Source of the DNA: Hofstenia miamia
Taxonomy: Eukaryota > Xenacoelomorpha > Acoela
Reading direction: 5' to 3'
Assembly: GCA_004352715.1 (NCBI GenBank)
Contig: SCFE01000090.1
Location: forward strand, 1,312,036-1,376,035
Length of the DNA stretch: 64,000 nt
Part shown: positions 46,321 through 56,290 of the stretch, piece after piece
How the letters are laid out: every line of letters begins with the position of its first letter
Numbering within the stretch: the first letter of the stretch is position 1
Made by a program: the position numbers and the translations under genes
Notes under the pieces: generated by a model
Database searches by the model: none
The model's input: the letters and a program-made list of their open reading frames with translations, nothing else
Told to the model about the DNA's origin: nothing

Positions 46321-48000
46321 ATATTTTTTGATATTTGGCTCGCGGTTTAGAAATATATCGCCTCATTTTAATTGAGTTATTAATCATTTCATCCCTTAAA
46401 ACTATTCCATATCCAACTTATCGCCTGGATAAACGTGGTGCTTGAATATTTGAAAATTATTACACTTTTATACATTACAATTATCTCAACTCAGAAGTTT
46501 CGCCACTTGTATTTTTTGCTTTTTATACACTTGTAAAAATATGATATCATTAAGGCTGTTATGTGCTATCATTTGTTTTTTTGTACTTCACAAAATATAA
46601 TGCACGTAATGCTAATAGGGATACTATGCTGGTGATTTTTGACATAATTTGAGTTTAAGCAAGAATCCGCAGAAAAGCGCAAGTTTAAACAAATTCGCAG
46701 TGTAGCATACCATTTCAAACTTGCTTTGAACATTTGCAGGCTTGCCGTTGAGTTTCTTCACATAATGCATCAAAAGATTTTTGTCACACAACGCAATAGA
46801 GTAAAAAATGTATGTGGAAGAAATCCACTAAAAATAGAGGGTCAACGAGTTTAATTTTTTGAGTAACAAAATAATACATTTTCAATTAGTGTCCTGCAAT
46901 ACTGACATCAAAAAACAAATCACAGGGCGGGACCAATTTTAATTAAACTAAACTATGTCAATAATTAAATCCTGGCTGATATGCTTAAACCTATTTTAGC
47001 TGGGCTTTTTTGAAGCGGTTATTTCTGAGGGGAGCCAATTTGCCTCCCACCCTCCTCTAAGAACCCGGATCATTACATACGATCAACACCAAATTTGGTG
47101 TGGAGATACTTTGAAATGTGAGGTATATTTTGAAAAAAACATTTTGCAATAAGATGATTAATATGCAAATTATGCGCATATTAATTAGGTTAGGTATCAA
47201 ATTTTTAAATTTATCATTGACACAAAATGTTAGTAATATTAATAAATAGTAATTAAAAGAAAGGCCTATAATGCAAATGAAACATTTAATTATTTTGCAT
47301 TGGTTTCAATTTATGGACTTTAAGTACAAAATTGTTATTCTTTATATTTTAAAAAATTGATATACTCGATAGTTTTATAGAATAAACATAGGGTAAGAAA
47401 ATGTATATTTATGATCCATGATAAGATGTACACAAGTTATAAAAGGCGAAAAAACGATGCAATTGATGCTAATCCCGTATAAAAGGCGAAAAAACGATGC
47501 AATTGATGCTAATCCCGGAAATGTTTCTATATACAAAACTACGCCTGTAGGGGGAAATTCAGTCTTGTCATCCATACGCAATTCAATCACCGCAACAAAT
47601 GTATGATGTTTTATCACTACATCAATTGATATAAAAATTCCTTGATAATTGAACATTTGCTCCCTAATGTTCTTATCCCGCATATTTCCGAAATTTTGGT
47701 GCATTTCTTAAGTATATTTTAGAATTTTTAAGCATGCCAAGCCGGGCCCTGCTTATAATATCTCAATTCAGTATTCAATTTAATCAATGAATAATTTTAG
47801 TGCATTTAATTTGATTATGGAACCAGAAATAGATGTACGGAATGAGATCTATGCTATTGAAGGTGCGAATGTAGGGGGCATAGTGGCATGTTATACCGGC
47901 AGGTTTTCGAAATTGATTTGGATTGGTTAATTCAAAAGCTTTTCGGTAGAAAATTAGCAAATTTTGAATACTAAGTTGACTACATTAACACTAATTGACT
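46321..48000. other. Intergenic, AT-rich, no gene seen
   Basis: No ORF with family resemblance. Contains one small tandem duplication at 47,438-47,517. Confidence 0.5.
47438..47517. repeat. 40-bp tandem duplication
   Basis: TATAAAAGGCGAAAAAACGA begins unit 1 at 47,438 and unit 2 at 47,478. The two units look identical. An ORF on each strand spans them, with no recognisable protein. Confidence 0.95.
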
Positions 48001-48103
48001 ACATTATACAACAGAACAACAATCTTTATTATGAGTATACTACTTCTGAATGCCCATTAGTAGTATAAAACCGAGTCCATTTCATCAGACAACTTTGATT
48101 CTG

Positions 48104-48175
48104 ATTGGTCGAGAGATGACCTTTGGCCTCCGCTGGGCCGTGTATATTGGCGGGGTGTATCTCTGACGTCATTGG
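48104..48175. promoter_or_regulatory. CRE-like palindrome with clustered CCAAT boxes
   Basis: TGACGTCA at 48,164-48,171 is flanked by three ATTGG (CCAAT on the - strand) at 48,104, 48,146 and 48,171, in a stretch richer in GC than its surroundings. These are classic CREB/ATF and NF-Y sites, but no gene start is recognisable nearby. Confidence 0.3.
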
Positions 48176-48519
48176 AATATGTTTTGCTGGCATTGTTTGT
48201 AGTCTATTGTTTAAACGTAACCAATTTATCAATACACAGATAAAGCAATTTTCAAAATTCAATGAAATTAGATTTCTTTAAAATGTAACAATTTTTCTAT
48301 TCATATTACATAATTTTTAAATACCATTGACTTTCTATATATCAAAAAATTTACGTTTTTGGGAATATTTTATTTCAATTTTCTTTGGTAACAATAGTAA
48401 CTAACAATTATTTTCAAACATTGAGAAAAAGACCTATTTCACATACGACATTTTATTTGCAAAAATAAAAACTTTTATCAGCAGATTTTAATCGAAAATG
48501 TAATTATTTTCGTTCACAT

Positions 48520-48960
48520 TGGCGATTTTTTATCATCCGATTTTTTATCAGAAAAAGCGGAGTTGGAAGAGCGTTCAGACTATCGATTTTTTTATCAGAT
48601 GATAAATTATCATCTTTTGATTGACAGTAAGAAAAACAACAACATCTGTTTATGGATTGGTTTGTCTTGGAATGTAAACAATGTTTACATATTTTGAAGT
48701 TGAAATATTTCAACGACAATAATTTACGTTTTGGAAGTCTGTTCCCTACTTGAGAAGTAAGCAATTAGTTTCAAGTAGCTATTCGACTAGTTTTAGTACC
48801 GTTCAGACCATCAACTTTTATCAGCTGATAAATTATCAGATGACAGTAATCTGGCTGTTTTGCCAAAAAATCGGATGGAACGTTCAGACTATCGACTTTT
48901 ATCAGCCGATAAAAAAGCAGAGTGTTCACACTATCGACCCATTGGCGATGATAAACTAAT
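48520..48960. repeat. Cluster of related TTCAGACTATCGA...TTTATCAG units
   Basis: A motif close to GTTCAGACTATCGACTTTTA, followed by TCAG and GATAAA, recurs at about 48,572, 48,802, 48,880 and, partly, 48,923. Each unit contains a small TTTATC/GATAAA foldback, and GGCGAT...TTATCATC-like sequence marks both ends. The whole looks like a MITE-like or satellite-like repeat. I cannot define its exact termini. Confidence 0.6.
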
Positions 48961-49700
48961 ACAATAGACAAATTTAATAGTGTAATTTACCATCATTATA
49001 AGTGGAAGGTGTATAATATACATGTATTTTGTCTTGTTTTTAAAATGTGGGCTTTACCATGCTCACTTAATATATCTGGTTATATATTTTGGAAATTGAT
49101 GAAACTAGACAATGCATTTTTTATTACATTGAATTGCGATCTCTTTTTGTTTAATTTCTACATTTAATATTTTCCACGTGTATTATCGAAATTGGGTTAA
49201 AATAGTTTGCTTGTTTAGAAACGAAAATATTTTTTCATAAATGAAATGGTGTGTTTTGAAAACATAAGTGAAGAAACGAGATAAGCATGGTACGTGTAAG
49301 CTTTTCGAAATTATGGAAAACATGATAAGCGTCATAGTGGTTTGACATTGCGTTGTGTAGTATTTACATGTTATTGAAAAATTAGTCTGTAATATTACCA
49401 GATGTGTATGTGCGTGTATCCGACAAAGTGTTGTAAAATTAACCAACAATGCATAATCACAGATGCAATGTAATGTATGCAAGCGAGCGTAACGTGTGAT
49501 ATAGCCGTGTATATTAACAAACATTGAAATTAGTCATTATATCAAAACAGTGTAAACTAAATTGGCCCCAACATGTATATAAATCACTACAAAAATCAAT
49601 TAAAAAGTATCACAAATCAATTAGCACTTGTCAAAAAATACATTAGTAGCTGTCAAAAAAACTGATGACTCATTAATTAAATCATCTTCTCCAATATTCA
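48961..49700. other. AT-rich, no gene seen
   Basis: An open frame on the - strand (49,183-49,524) has a poor composition and no recognisable domain. Confidence 0.4.
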
Positions 49701-49708
49701 CGGTCTGT

Positions 49709-49745
49709 CACGTGATATGTGACGTCACGAGCTCTCGGCCAATCA
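49709..49745. promoter_or_regulatory. E-box, CRE-like palindrome and CCAAT cluster
   Basis: CACGTG (49,709), TGACGTCA (49,720) and CCAATCAG (49,739) lie within 37 bases. The same CRE plus CCAATCAGAATC combination occurs near 48,100-48,170, so both may derive from one repeat family carrying a promoter. Confidence 0.3.
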
Positions 49746-49814
49746 GAATCGTTTTTGTGGCACAGGGTTGTCGCAGCCTTTACTACTCCTATATTAGTTT
49801 TTTAGTTAATTTTA

Positions 49815-50015
49815 TATTTTCGATTCTTCTAGAATTGGTCCTGGATTGAGTTTAATATCTCCTGAAAGAAGTAATCTTATGGAATAAAAATAGTTATTGA
49901 GGTGATTAAGAAGAAGGGTACTGAATTTAACTGTATATGCACAATATGTTAAATGAGGATGTTCTGAAGCATGTGGATGTTGATTTATATAATATAGAGG
50001 TACACTTTGTAACAC
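49815..50015 (-). CDS. CR1-like retrotransposon (copy B): start of ORF2 with intact 2A-like motif
   Basis: On the - strand a 67-codon frame ends in RLLLSGDIKLNPGPILEESK. The D-I-x-x-N-P-G-P (49,836-49,865) fits the 2A-like consensus D-[VI]-E-x-N-P-G-P except Lys for Glu, and is preceded by the usual Leu-rich stretch. 2A sequences cause ribosomal skipping between Gly and the last Pro, releasing the upstream peptide. Their presence near the N terminus of non-LTR retrotransposon ORFs is known from several invertebrates. The element is cut off after ILEESKI, where a stop follows, and the endonuclease and RT are missing. Confidence 0.7.
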
Positions 50016-50269
50016 TACATACTGTAGATAACTAAATAATATATAATGAAATTTACCTTTTTTCTGTACATTTTCATGATAATTCAGATGAAGGAAGCGT
50101 CGGAAGAAGAGTTCGACGATTTGAAGAATTTGCAGCTTTTAGATAGGTGACATTCGTAATTCGAAATGAAGAGTGAGAAAGTAGGCTAGGTTGGGAGAAT
50201 CCATTTAAGACGACGAGATAAGTGGATTCCATCACGGGCAAAGAGGTTGGAGTTGATACTTCATGGTGA

Positions 50270-51084
50270 ATTCAGAAAGCTTTTGAAGACTGGAATAACA
50301 TTGAAGTTATTAGTAGAGAGACGTGATAGGGCTTCATTAAATCTAGTGATGATTTTTCTATAGAGCAGAATGTTTAGACTGGAATAATTTCTAGGAAATA
50401 GATGAAACACGGAGTGAATTTTCGATGGATTAAAGATACAAGATGATTGATATTCTGTTGAAATTGTTTGATGTCTGTAGATCTGAGTGCATCAATGAGG
50501 CCTGTATTTATGAAGACAGAGTTGATGTGCGCTGTAGGATAATTCTGGATCTTCTGAGAGAGTTTATGAGAGTTGACCAGGATATGAATGAATTGTTGTT
50601 GTTTGATTTGAAAAAAGATTATGTGAACGGACATACTTCAAGATACTGCTTGCAATGATGGAAGAGGTAGTTCCGGGCTTGACAGATTTTACAGATAAAC
50701 GAGGCTTGAGATGAGTGTGTTGTTGACGGACATTTTGAGGTTGAGGTGAGCGGTTTTCTGGATGATATCGCCTGAAAATTCATACCGATGAGGAGAAGGT
50801 GAAGGCGATCTGGAGTGTTTGAAGGAGCTTCTTCTGAGAATAGTGAATGAGTAGGACTAGTGACAGAAGCTGATGTAGAACTGAGAGTTTTTGAAAAGGA
50901 GCAGGAGAGCCTCAGCGACGTTTTCTTTACTAAGACGAGAGAAGTGTTGCCGAAGCGGCGTTTTCTTTTTATCTTTTATAAAAGCATTTGCCGCATCCAG
51001 GGACGTAGCACCAGCAAAGACGTTAGAAATAATTGTTTCACGGAGCAAAAGCGAGACCCGACCATCTCCGGTGATATCTGACAA
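50270..51084 (-). pseudogene. CR1-like retrotransposon ORF1 (copy B): N-terminal domain, zinc motif, esterase
   Basis: On the - strand 51,084-50,857 reads a start MSDITGDGRVSLLLRETI and the conserved block NVFAGATSLDAANAFIKD, SKENVAEALLLLFKNS. At about 50,690-50,620, in another frame, CKICQARNYLFHHC looks like a zinc-binding motif. Then come FINTGLIDALRSTDIKQF, CFIYFLEIIPV and, at about 50,250, RDGIHLSRRLKWI, whose D-G-I-H matches the SGNH hydrolase block V. The order equals copy A at 17,066-17,823. A few stops and frameshifts interrupt it. GC content is higher than in the surroundings, so this copy is younger than A. Confidence 0.65.
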
Positions 51085-51449
51085 TAATAATATTTATTTT
51101 TCACTTACAATCCTTGGATTGAATAATAGTGCATTCAACTGAAATTTATAAATTTAACTAAAATTCAAATGGACATTACAGCATCACTGCAATTTTAAAA
51201 GAAGAGGATGAGACTAACTACGTATTGGTTGAATAATACTAGTAGCGTAATATTTTTTAGTCTTTGTATATATCATGTTGTACACATGTAAATAATGTAT
51301 GTATATAGTCATGTATATGCAAAGCTAAATTGAAAATATAGCTATTGGAGTAATATGGATTATAAAATTTAAAACCCCTCCAATTGAATTCAATTATTTC
51401 TTTTCTAAAATTATAGAAATATCATTTGACATATTTTTTTAAATATCTG

Positions 51450-52050
51450 CAATGATTTCATTAGCTTTAATTCTCTGGGTAGATCATTGCAAAGTTATAT
51501 TATTTCTGATATAATAACTGAGTTTTTCATAACTCTCTATTTATAAAGAATTGGGTTCATATTTCAGGTGTACTATTTTACCGAGATTAGGAAAATTTAT
51601 CTTATAGCAGGGGTTAATATTGTCTACAATTTTGTTAATACATTTATATGAATTAGGCATTGAGGATTTATCAAGTTTTTACTCAATCTTTTGTATTCAG
51701 TATTAATAACAGAATATTTGTTCTTTACAAGCTTCATCAACCATTTCAACTGTGTATTAATTTTCTTAAGGAAATTTTCATTCACACCTGTATAAAATAC
51801 ATTGCCATAATAAAAATGACTTAAGACTATAGCATGTATCAATTGAATTTTAGCTTTTGTAAGTAGCTGCTGAGATATATTGAGTGCCTTACTTGAAATA
51901 GAATTCTTTTAACGATGATATCAAATTGCGTTTGAAAATTAAGTAATGAATGAAATGTAATTTCCAGGTATTTGAAATTGTCCACTTGATCTATTTGTCA
52001 TTAAAATTTAACTTATGCTGAGAACAATCTTTTGTTTTAACTTTTGATTT
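51450..52050 (-). pseudogene. Non-LTR reverse transcriptase C-terminal remnant, - strand
   Basis: On the - strand, VDNFKYLEITFHSLLNFQTQ at about 51,990 matches the YLG...W...H-I block after the RT fingers. In the next frame, KIQLIHAIVLSHFYYGNVFY then LKKINTQLKWLMKLV matches the conserved L-x-x-A-L-V-x-P-H-F-x-Y region of CR1/L2-like elements. Stops and frameshifts abound. It may be the 3' end of a different insertion from copy B. Confidence 0.65.
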
Positions 52051-52587
52051 TATAATACAAATTGAGTTTTGGTAGAATTAAGATAACAATTTTTAAACTA
52101 TACAAGTACAAAACCCACGTTTCATAGAAATTTTACTATGCTCCTGTTTAATATAATTAATTTAGAAGTGCGAAAATCTGTCTAAATAATTTTATTCAAC
52201 AAATTAAAATTGTTTTAAATAATTTCTTATGATGCTTACACATTAATTTACTAAAAGCACACAACTTCATCGATTTTATTAATTTTATAGATGCTTCGAT
52301 AGCTGAATAAAAAAATTTCAGAATGAAGTGCCACTGTCATTCCATACCTACATTTCAATTTTGTGTTTTTGACAACTGATTGCTTGAAATTGCAGTCCTT
52401 TATTTGAAAAAAAAACTGACATATCTGAAATTCTACTCTATATATAATGAATAATGTGTCGTTTTTTAGGAGCTTAATTAACCTTAATAAGAACATGCAA
52501 GATATATTTCGACTTACAAAGTCATCGTCAGTTTTACAAATTATTCCCTCTAAATTTACTAGATTTTACAATAATAATTATAATTTC

Positions 52588-52970
52588 TTAAATTTTAAAA
52601 AGTGGCAAATTTAATTTATAAATATAGTCTTCTTTTGTGTTTAAACTTGGTTGCAAGGATTTTATAAAAATACTCTCAATAATCTTTAAATTACTTGATC
52701 TTGACGTCTGATGTAATATTTTTGTTTCAAAATTTAGTCCGCATTTATTAAGATGATTAGATATATTAGAACTGGTCTCATGTTCTTTAATTCTTCTTGA
52801 TAGTTGCCTACTAGAAAAACCAATATAATCTTCACCACAGGTGCATTTGATTTGATAAATTATATTTGATTTATTGGTTTCTTCAGTTGTAGATTTTAAT
52901 TGAAATTTTGTTCTTAGCTTATGATTGCTATATATAAATCTAACATTTTCTTTAATTATTGATATTTTTT
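52588..52970 (-). CDS. Penelope-like element: GIY-YIG endonuclease domain (3' end of ORF)
   Basis: On the - strand the last 120 or so codons are open. The GIY-YIG core reads SNIIYQIKCTCGEDYIG, then SSRQLSRRIKEHE (conserved Arg and His) and, further on, KIIESIFIKSLQPSLNTKED with the conserved Glu, ending LPLFKI before the stop. The Cys pair before YIG and the R-x-x-E-H motif fit the Penelope version of the fold. It cuts the target to start integration. The N side runs into the sequence gap. Confidence 0.9.
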
Positions 52971-53571
52971 NNNNNNNNNNNNNNNNNNNNNNNNNNNNNN
53001 NNNNNNNNNNNNNNNNNNNNNNNNNNNNNNNNNNNNNNNNNNNNNNNNNNNNNNNNNNNNNNNNNNNNNNNNNNNNNNNNNNNNNNNNNNNNNNNNNNNN
53101 NNNNNNNNNNNNNNNNNNNNNNNNNNNNNNNNNNNNNNNNNNNNNNNNNNNNNNNNNNNNNNNNNNNNNNNNNNNNNNNNNNNNNNNNNNNNNNNNNNNN
53201 NNNNNNNNNNNNNNNNNNNNNNNNNNNNNNNNNNNNNNNNNNNNNNNNNNNNNNNNNNNNNNNNNNNNNNNNNNNNNNNNNNNNNNNNNNNNNNNNNNNN
53301 NNNNNNNNNNNNNNNNNNNNNNNNNNNNNNNNNNNNNNNNNNNNNNNNNNNNNNNNNNNNNNNNNNNNNNNNNNNNNNNNNNNNNNNNNNNNNNNNNNNN
53401 NNNNNNNNNNNNNNNNNNNNNNNNNNNNNNNNNNNNNNNNNNNNNNNNNNNNNNNNNNNNNNNNNNNNNNNNNNNNNNNNNNNNNNNNNNNNNNNNNNNN
53501 NNNNNNNNNNNNNNNNNNNNNNNNNNNNNNNNNNNNNNNNNNNNNNNNNNNNNNNNNNNNNNNNNNNNNNN
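52971..53571. other. Assembly gap (601 N) inside the Penelope-like ORF
   Basis: Run of N. It splits the RT from the GIY-YIG domain, and the true size is unknown. Confidence 0.99.
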
Positions 53572-54400
53572 TTTTACTAATGCAAATATATCATCCATAT
53601 AGCGTTGATAATAAATGAAGTGGATGTCTCATGTTGTAAATTTGTTTTCAATTGTAGTTAAATATATATTTGCAAGAGTAGAACTTAACGGATTTCCCAT
53701 GGCTAAACCATCTTTTTGACGATAAAATGTGTTATTAAATTCCATTAAAGTATTCTTCATTGCTAAAGTTAATAGTTCTTTTGTTGTGTTATACTCTAGA
53801 TTGTAAATTTTTGTGTTTTTATTCTTAAGGAGTTCAATTGCAGCATCAATTGATTTTTCCAATGGCACATTTGTGTATAGACTCTTAATATCATATGAAA
53901 CCATATAACCTTTTGTGTTTTGTTTTATGATGTCATTAGCAAATTTTTTAGCATTGATGTTGATATTCGCTTCAGGTAATAAACAGCATTTTGTTTAGAG
54001 TTTCAGATAATTTTTTGTTAATACTTCCACATGAGCTGGCAATCGGTTGCAATGGACATTCTGGCTTGTGAATTTTTGCTAAGCCATATAATTTTGAAGC
54101 ATAACCGCCTAATGATTTTGTATTCTCATAAAATGTTTCAGATATCTTTTTTTCATTCTTCATTTTCAGTAATTTTGCATTAAATCTATTTTCAAAGCAA
54201 ATTGCAAGGTGAATTCTTTGCATTTGCGTGTAATTGAATTCTTTCAAATTCATCACCTTTCAAAATGTTCATCATTTTTTTCTCATAGTCATCTCTTTTC
54301 ATTATTGCTATTCCAACACCTTTATCATATGGGACAGCTTTTAAGTCATTTTTTCGTAAAAACTCTTGTAGTTTTTTAAATTGTTTATCATTTTATATTC
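53572..54400 (-). pseudogene. Penelope-like element: reverse transcriptase
   Basis: From the 5' side on the - strand: LKAVPYDKGVGIAIMKRDDY, SKLYGLAKIHKPECPLQPIA, then MVSYDIKSLYTNVPLEKSID (first catalytic Asp), FYRQKDGLAMGNPLSSTLAN and DIHFIYYQRYMDDIFALVK (catalytic Y-M-D-D). These are the standard Penelope RT blocks. A TGA at 53,629-53,631 interrupts an otherwise continuous frame ten codons before MDD. Frameshifts lie near 53,985 and 54,240. All catalytic residues survive, which makes the copy recently inactivated. Confidence 0.88.
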
Positions 54401-54483
54401 TGTGGATTGTTTACATATTTATGCATTATTCCTGTAAGAATTGAATAAGTGTTATTACAAAATTGATCTTTTTTTATCAAATA

Positions 54484-55222
54484 ACTATCAAGAAGAATTG
54501 AAGAACATGAGACCAGTTCNNNNNNNNNNNNNNNNNNNNNNNNNNNNNNNNNNNNNNNNNNNNNNNNNNNNNNNNNNNNNNNNNNNNNNNNNNNNNNNNN
54601 NNNNNNNNNNNNNNNNNNNNNNNNNNNNNNNNNNNNNNNNNNNNNNNNNNNNNNNNNNNNNNNNNNNNNNNNNNNNNNNNNNNNNNNNNNNNNNNNNNNN
54701 NNNNNNNNNNNNNNNNNNNNNNNNNNNNNNNNNNNNNNNNNNNNNNNNNNNNNNNNNNNNNNNNNNNNNNNNNNNNNNNNNNNNNNNNNNNNNNNNNNNN
54801 NNNNNNNNNNNNNNNNNNNNNNNNNNNNNNNNNNNNNNNNNNNNNNNNNNNNNNNNNNNNNNNNNNNNNNNNNNNNNNNNNNNNNNNNNNNNNNNNNNNN
54901 AAGAAGAATTGAAGAACATGAGACCAGTTCTGATATATCTAATCATCTAAATAAATGCGGACTAAATTTTGAAACAAAAATATTACATCAGACGTCAAGA
55001 TCAAGTAATTTAAAGATTATTGAGAGTATTTTTATAAAATCCTTGCAACCAAGTTTAAACACAAAAGAAGACTATATTTATAAATTAAATTTGCCACTTT
55101 TTAAAATTTAAGAAATTATAATTATTATTGTAAAATCTAGTAAATTTAGAGGGAATAATTTGTAAAACTGAAGATGACTTTGTAAGTCGAAATATATCTT
55201 GCATGTTCTTATTAAGGTTAAT
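54484..55222 (+). mobile_element. Partial inverted copy of the Penelope-like 3' end, + strand
   Basis: From RIKEHETSS codons to the 3' terminus (ATTAAGGTTAAT), 54,901-55,222 is about 98 percent identical to the complement of 52,477-52,800. 54,484-54,519 belongs to the same copy. The N run between them (54,520-54,900) is flanked by the same 30 bases on each side. Only the end of the GIY-YIG ORF and the 3' untranslated part are present. Confidence 0.88.
54520..54900. other. Assembly gap (381 N), probably false
   Basis: Run of N flanked by an identical 30-mer (54,490-54,519 and 54,901-54,930), which is what overlapping contig ends would produce. Confidence 0.95.
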
Positions 55223-55469
55223 ATAATGAATAAATGCTACCTTTTTTGACGTATCTAAATTTTTGCCAGTAACATTAAGGTCACTATAATTTTCTCAATG
55301 CTATATTTCAAAATAGTGATTGAGATACTTCAGCATGGAATGACCCCAATAAAATATGAGTTATGAAAAAGAAAATGTTTCAGTACTAGAAGAACAAATC
55401 TATAATGTAGAAAAGTCTAGTCCATATCAAATCCCTAACACGGAGCTGTTTTGGACGTTTTTATGTCAA

Positions 55470-56290
55470 AATTTATAGCCGCCCAAACAACGTCATTATT
55501 TGTTCGCCTGATGGCGCAAAAACGACATCATTTGCTAATAAATATTTGGCAAAACCCTTTACATTAAATAAAGTAACTCAATGTGATGTTTGACAACCTA
55601 TTTTTGATATCACATCACCATAGAAATTGAATATTTAATCACGGGCAAACAGTTAGTAGTTTTGCTTACAAACTATGCCATTATTATCATTTTTAAAGAA
55701 GTTTTTAATAGCTTTGATTTTTATACATCAAATGTCACTCTTTTAAAGATTGAAACAAATTTTTTTCCTTACTATTTTTCCTAAAAATATTAATGTTTCT
55801 AAACAAAGTTTAATTATATATCTTTACAATGTCATATCTTTTTAAGTTAACCATGCACGAATTTTAAACAAATATTTTACAAAGGTTGGAAAGATAAATT
55901 CACATATTTTTTGGCTTCAACAATACCTTAAAATGCAAATAATAATAAAAAGTTAATAGTAGAATACTAATACCATTAACGGAACAGCAAATATATCAAC
56001 AATATCGAACCTTTACTAGTGTGATATTAAAGTGCCAAAATTTCTATTATAAAAGATTTCTATATAATGGGTATAAATGAAACTGTTTGCAAGGCAAGTG
56101 AGTAGGGAGCGTGTTTGTGTGTAAATAAGTGTGGTGACGAAAATAATATGTTATGAAACATATCACAATTAAATAACTTCATGTAAAAGGGCTTTGGCAA
56201 ATCATGAATAATATTCTATTTATTAGCAACATGTCGTTTTTGTGTCCATTAGGCGGACTGATAAAGACGCATTTTGGACTGCTATAAATG
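55470..56290. mobile_element. MITE of about 820 bp with imperfect 74-bp terminal inverted repeats
   Basis: The left end (55,470-55,543: ATTTATAGCCGCCCAAAC ... GCCTGATGG ... AAAAACGACAT ... GCTAATAAAT) matches the complement of 56,217-56,290 at about 80 percent. The interior has no ORF. No autonomous partner is visible, so the superfamily is undetermined. Confidence 0.7.

Larger units (their letters stand above)
52477..54480 (-). mobile_element. Penelope-like retroelement (RT plus GIY-YIG), - strand
   Basis: The reading direction is leftwards: RT from about 54,400, a 601-base N gap (52,971-53,571) in the RT thumb/linker, then GIY-YIG endonuclease and a short AT-rich 3' end. Both protein domains and their order are diagnostic of Penelope-like elements with endonuclease. 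A nearly identical 3' part lies in inverted orientation at 54,484-55,222, which fits the terminal-repeat arrangements known for this class. The copy has at least two frameshifts and one in-frame TGA. Confidence 0.9.

Noticed and set aside
48061-48262. A TATA-driven gene near 48.06 kb
   Set aside because: TATAAAA at 48,064 is on the wrong side of the CCAAT/CRE sites for a + strand promoter, and no coding sequence follows on either strand.
52925-53618. Long ORFs composed mostly of unknown residues
   Set aside because: They are N runs bridged by translation and carry no information.
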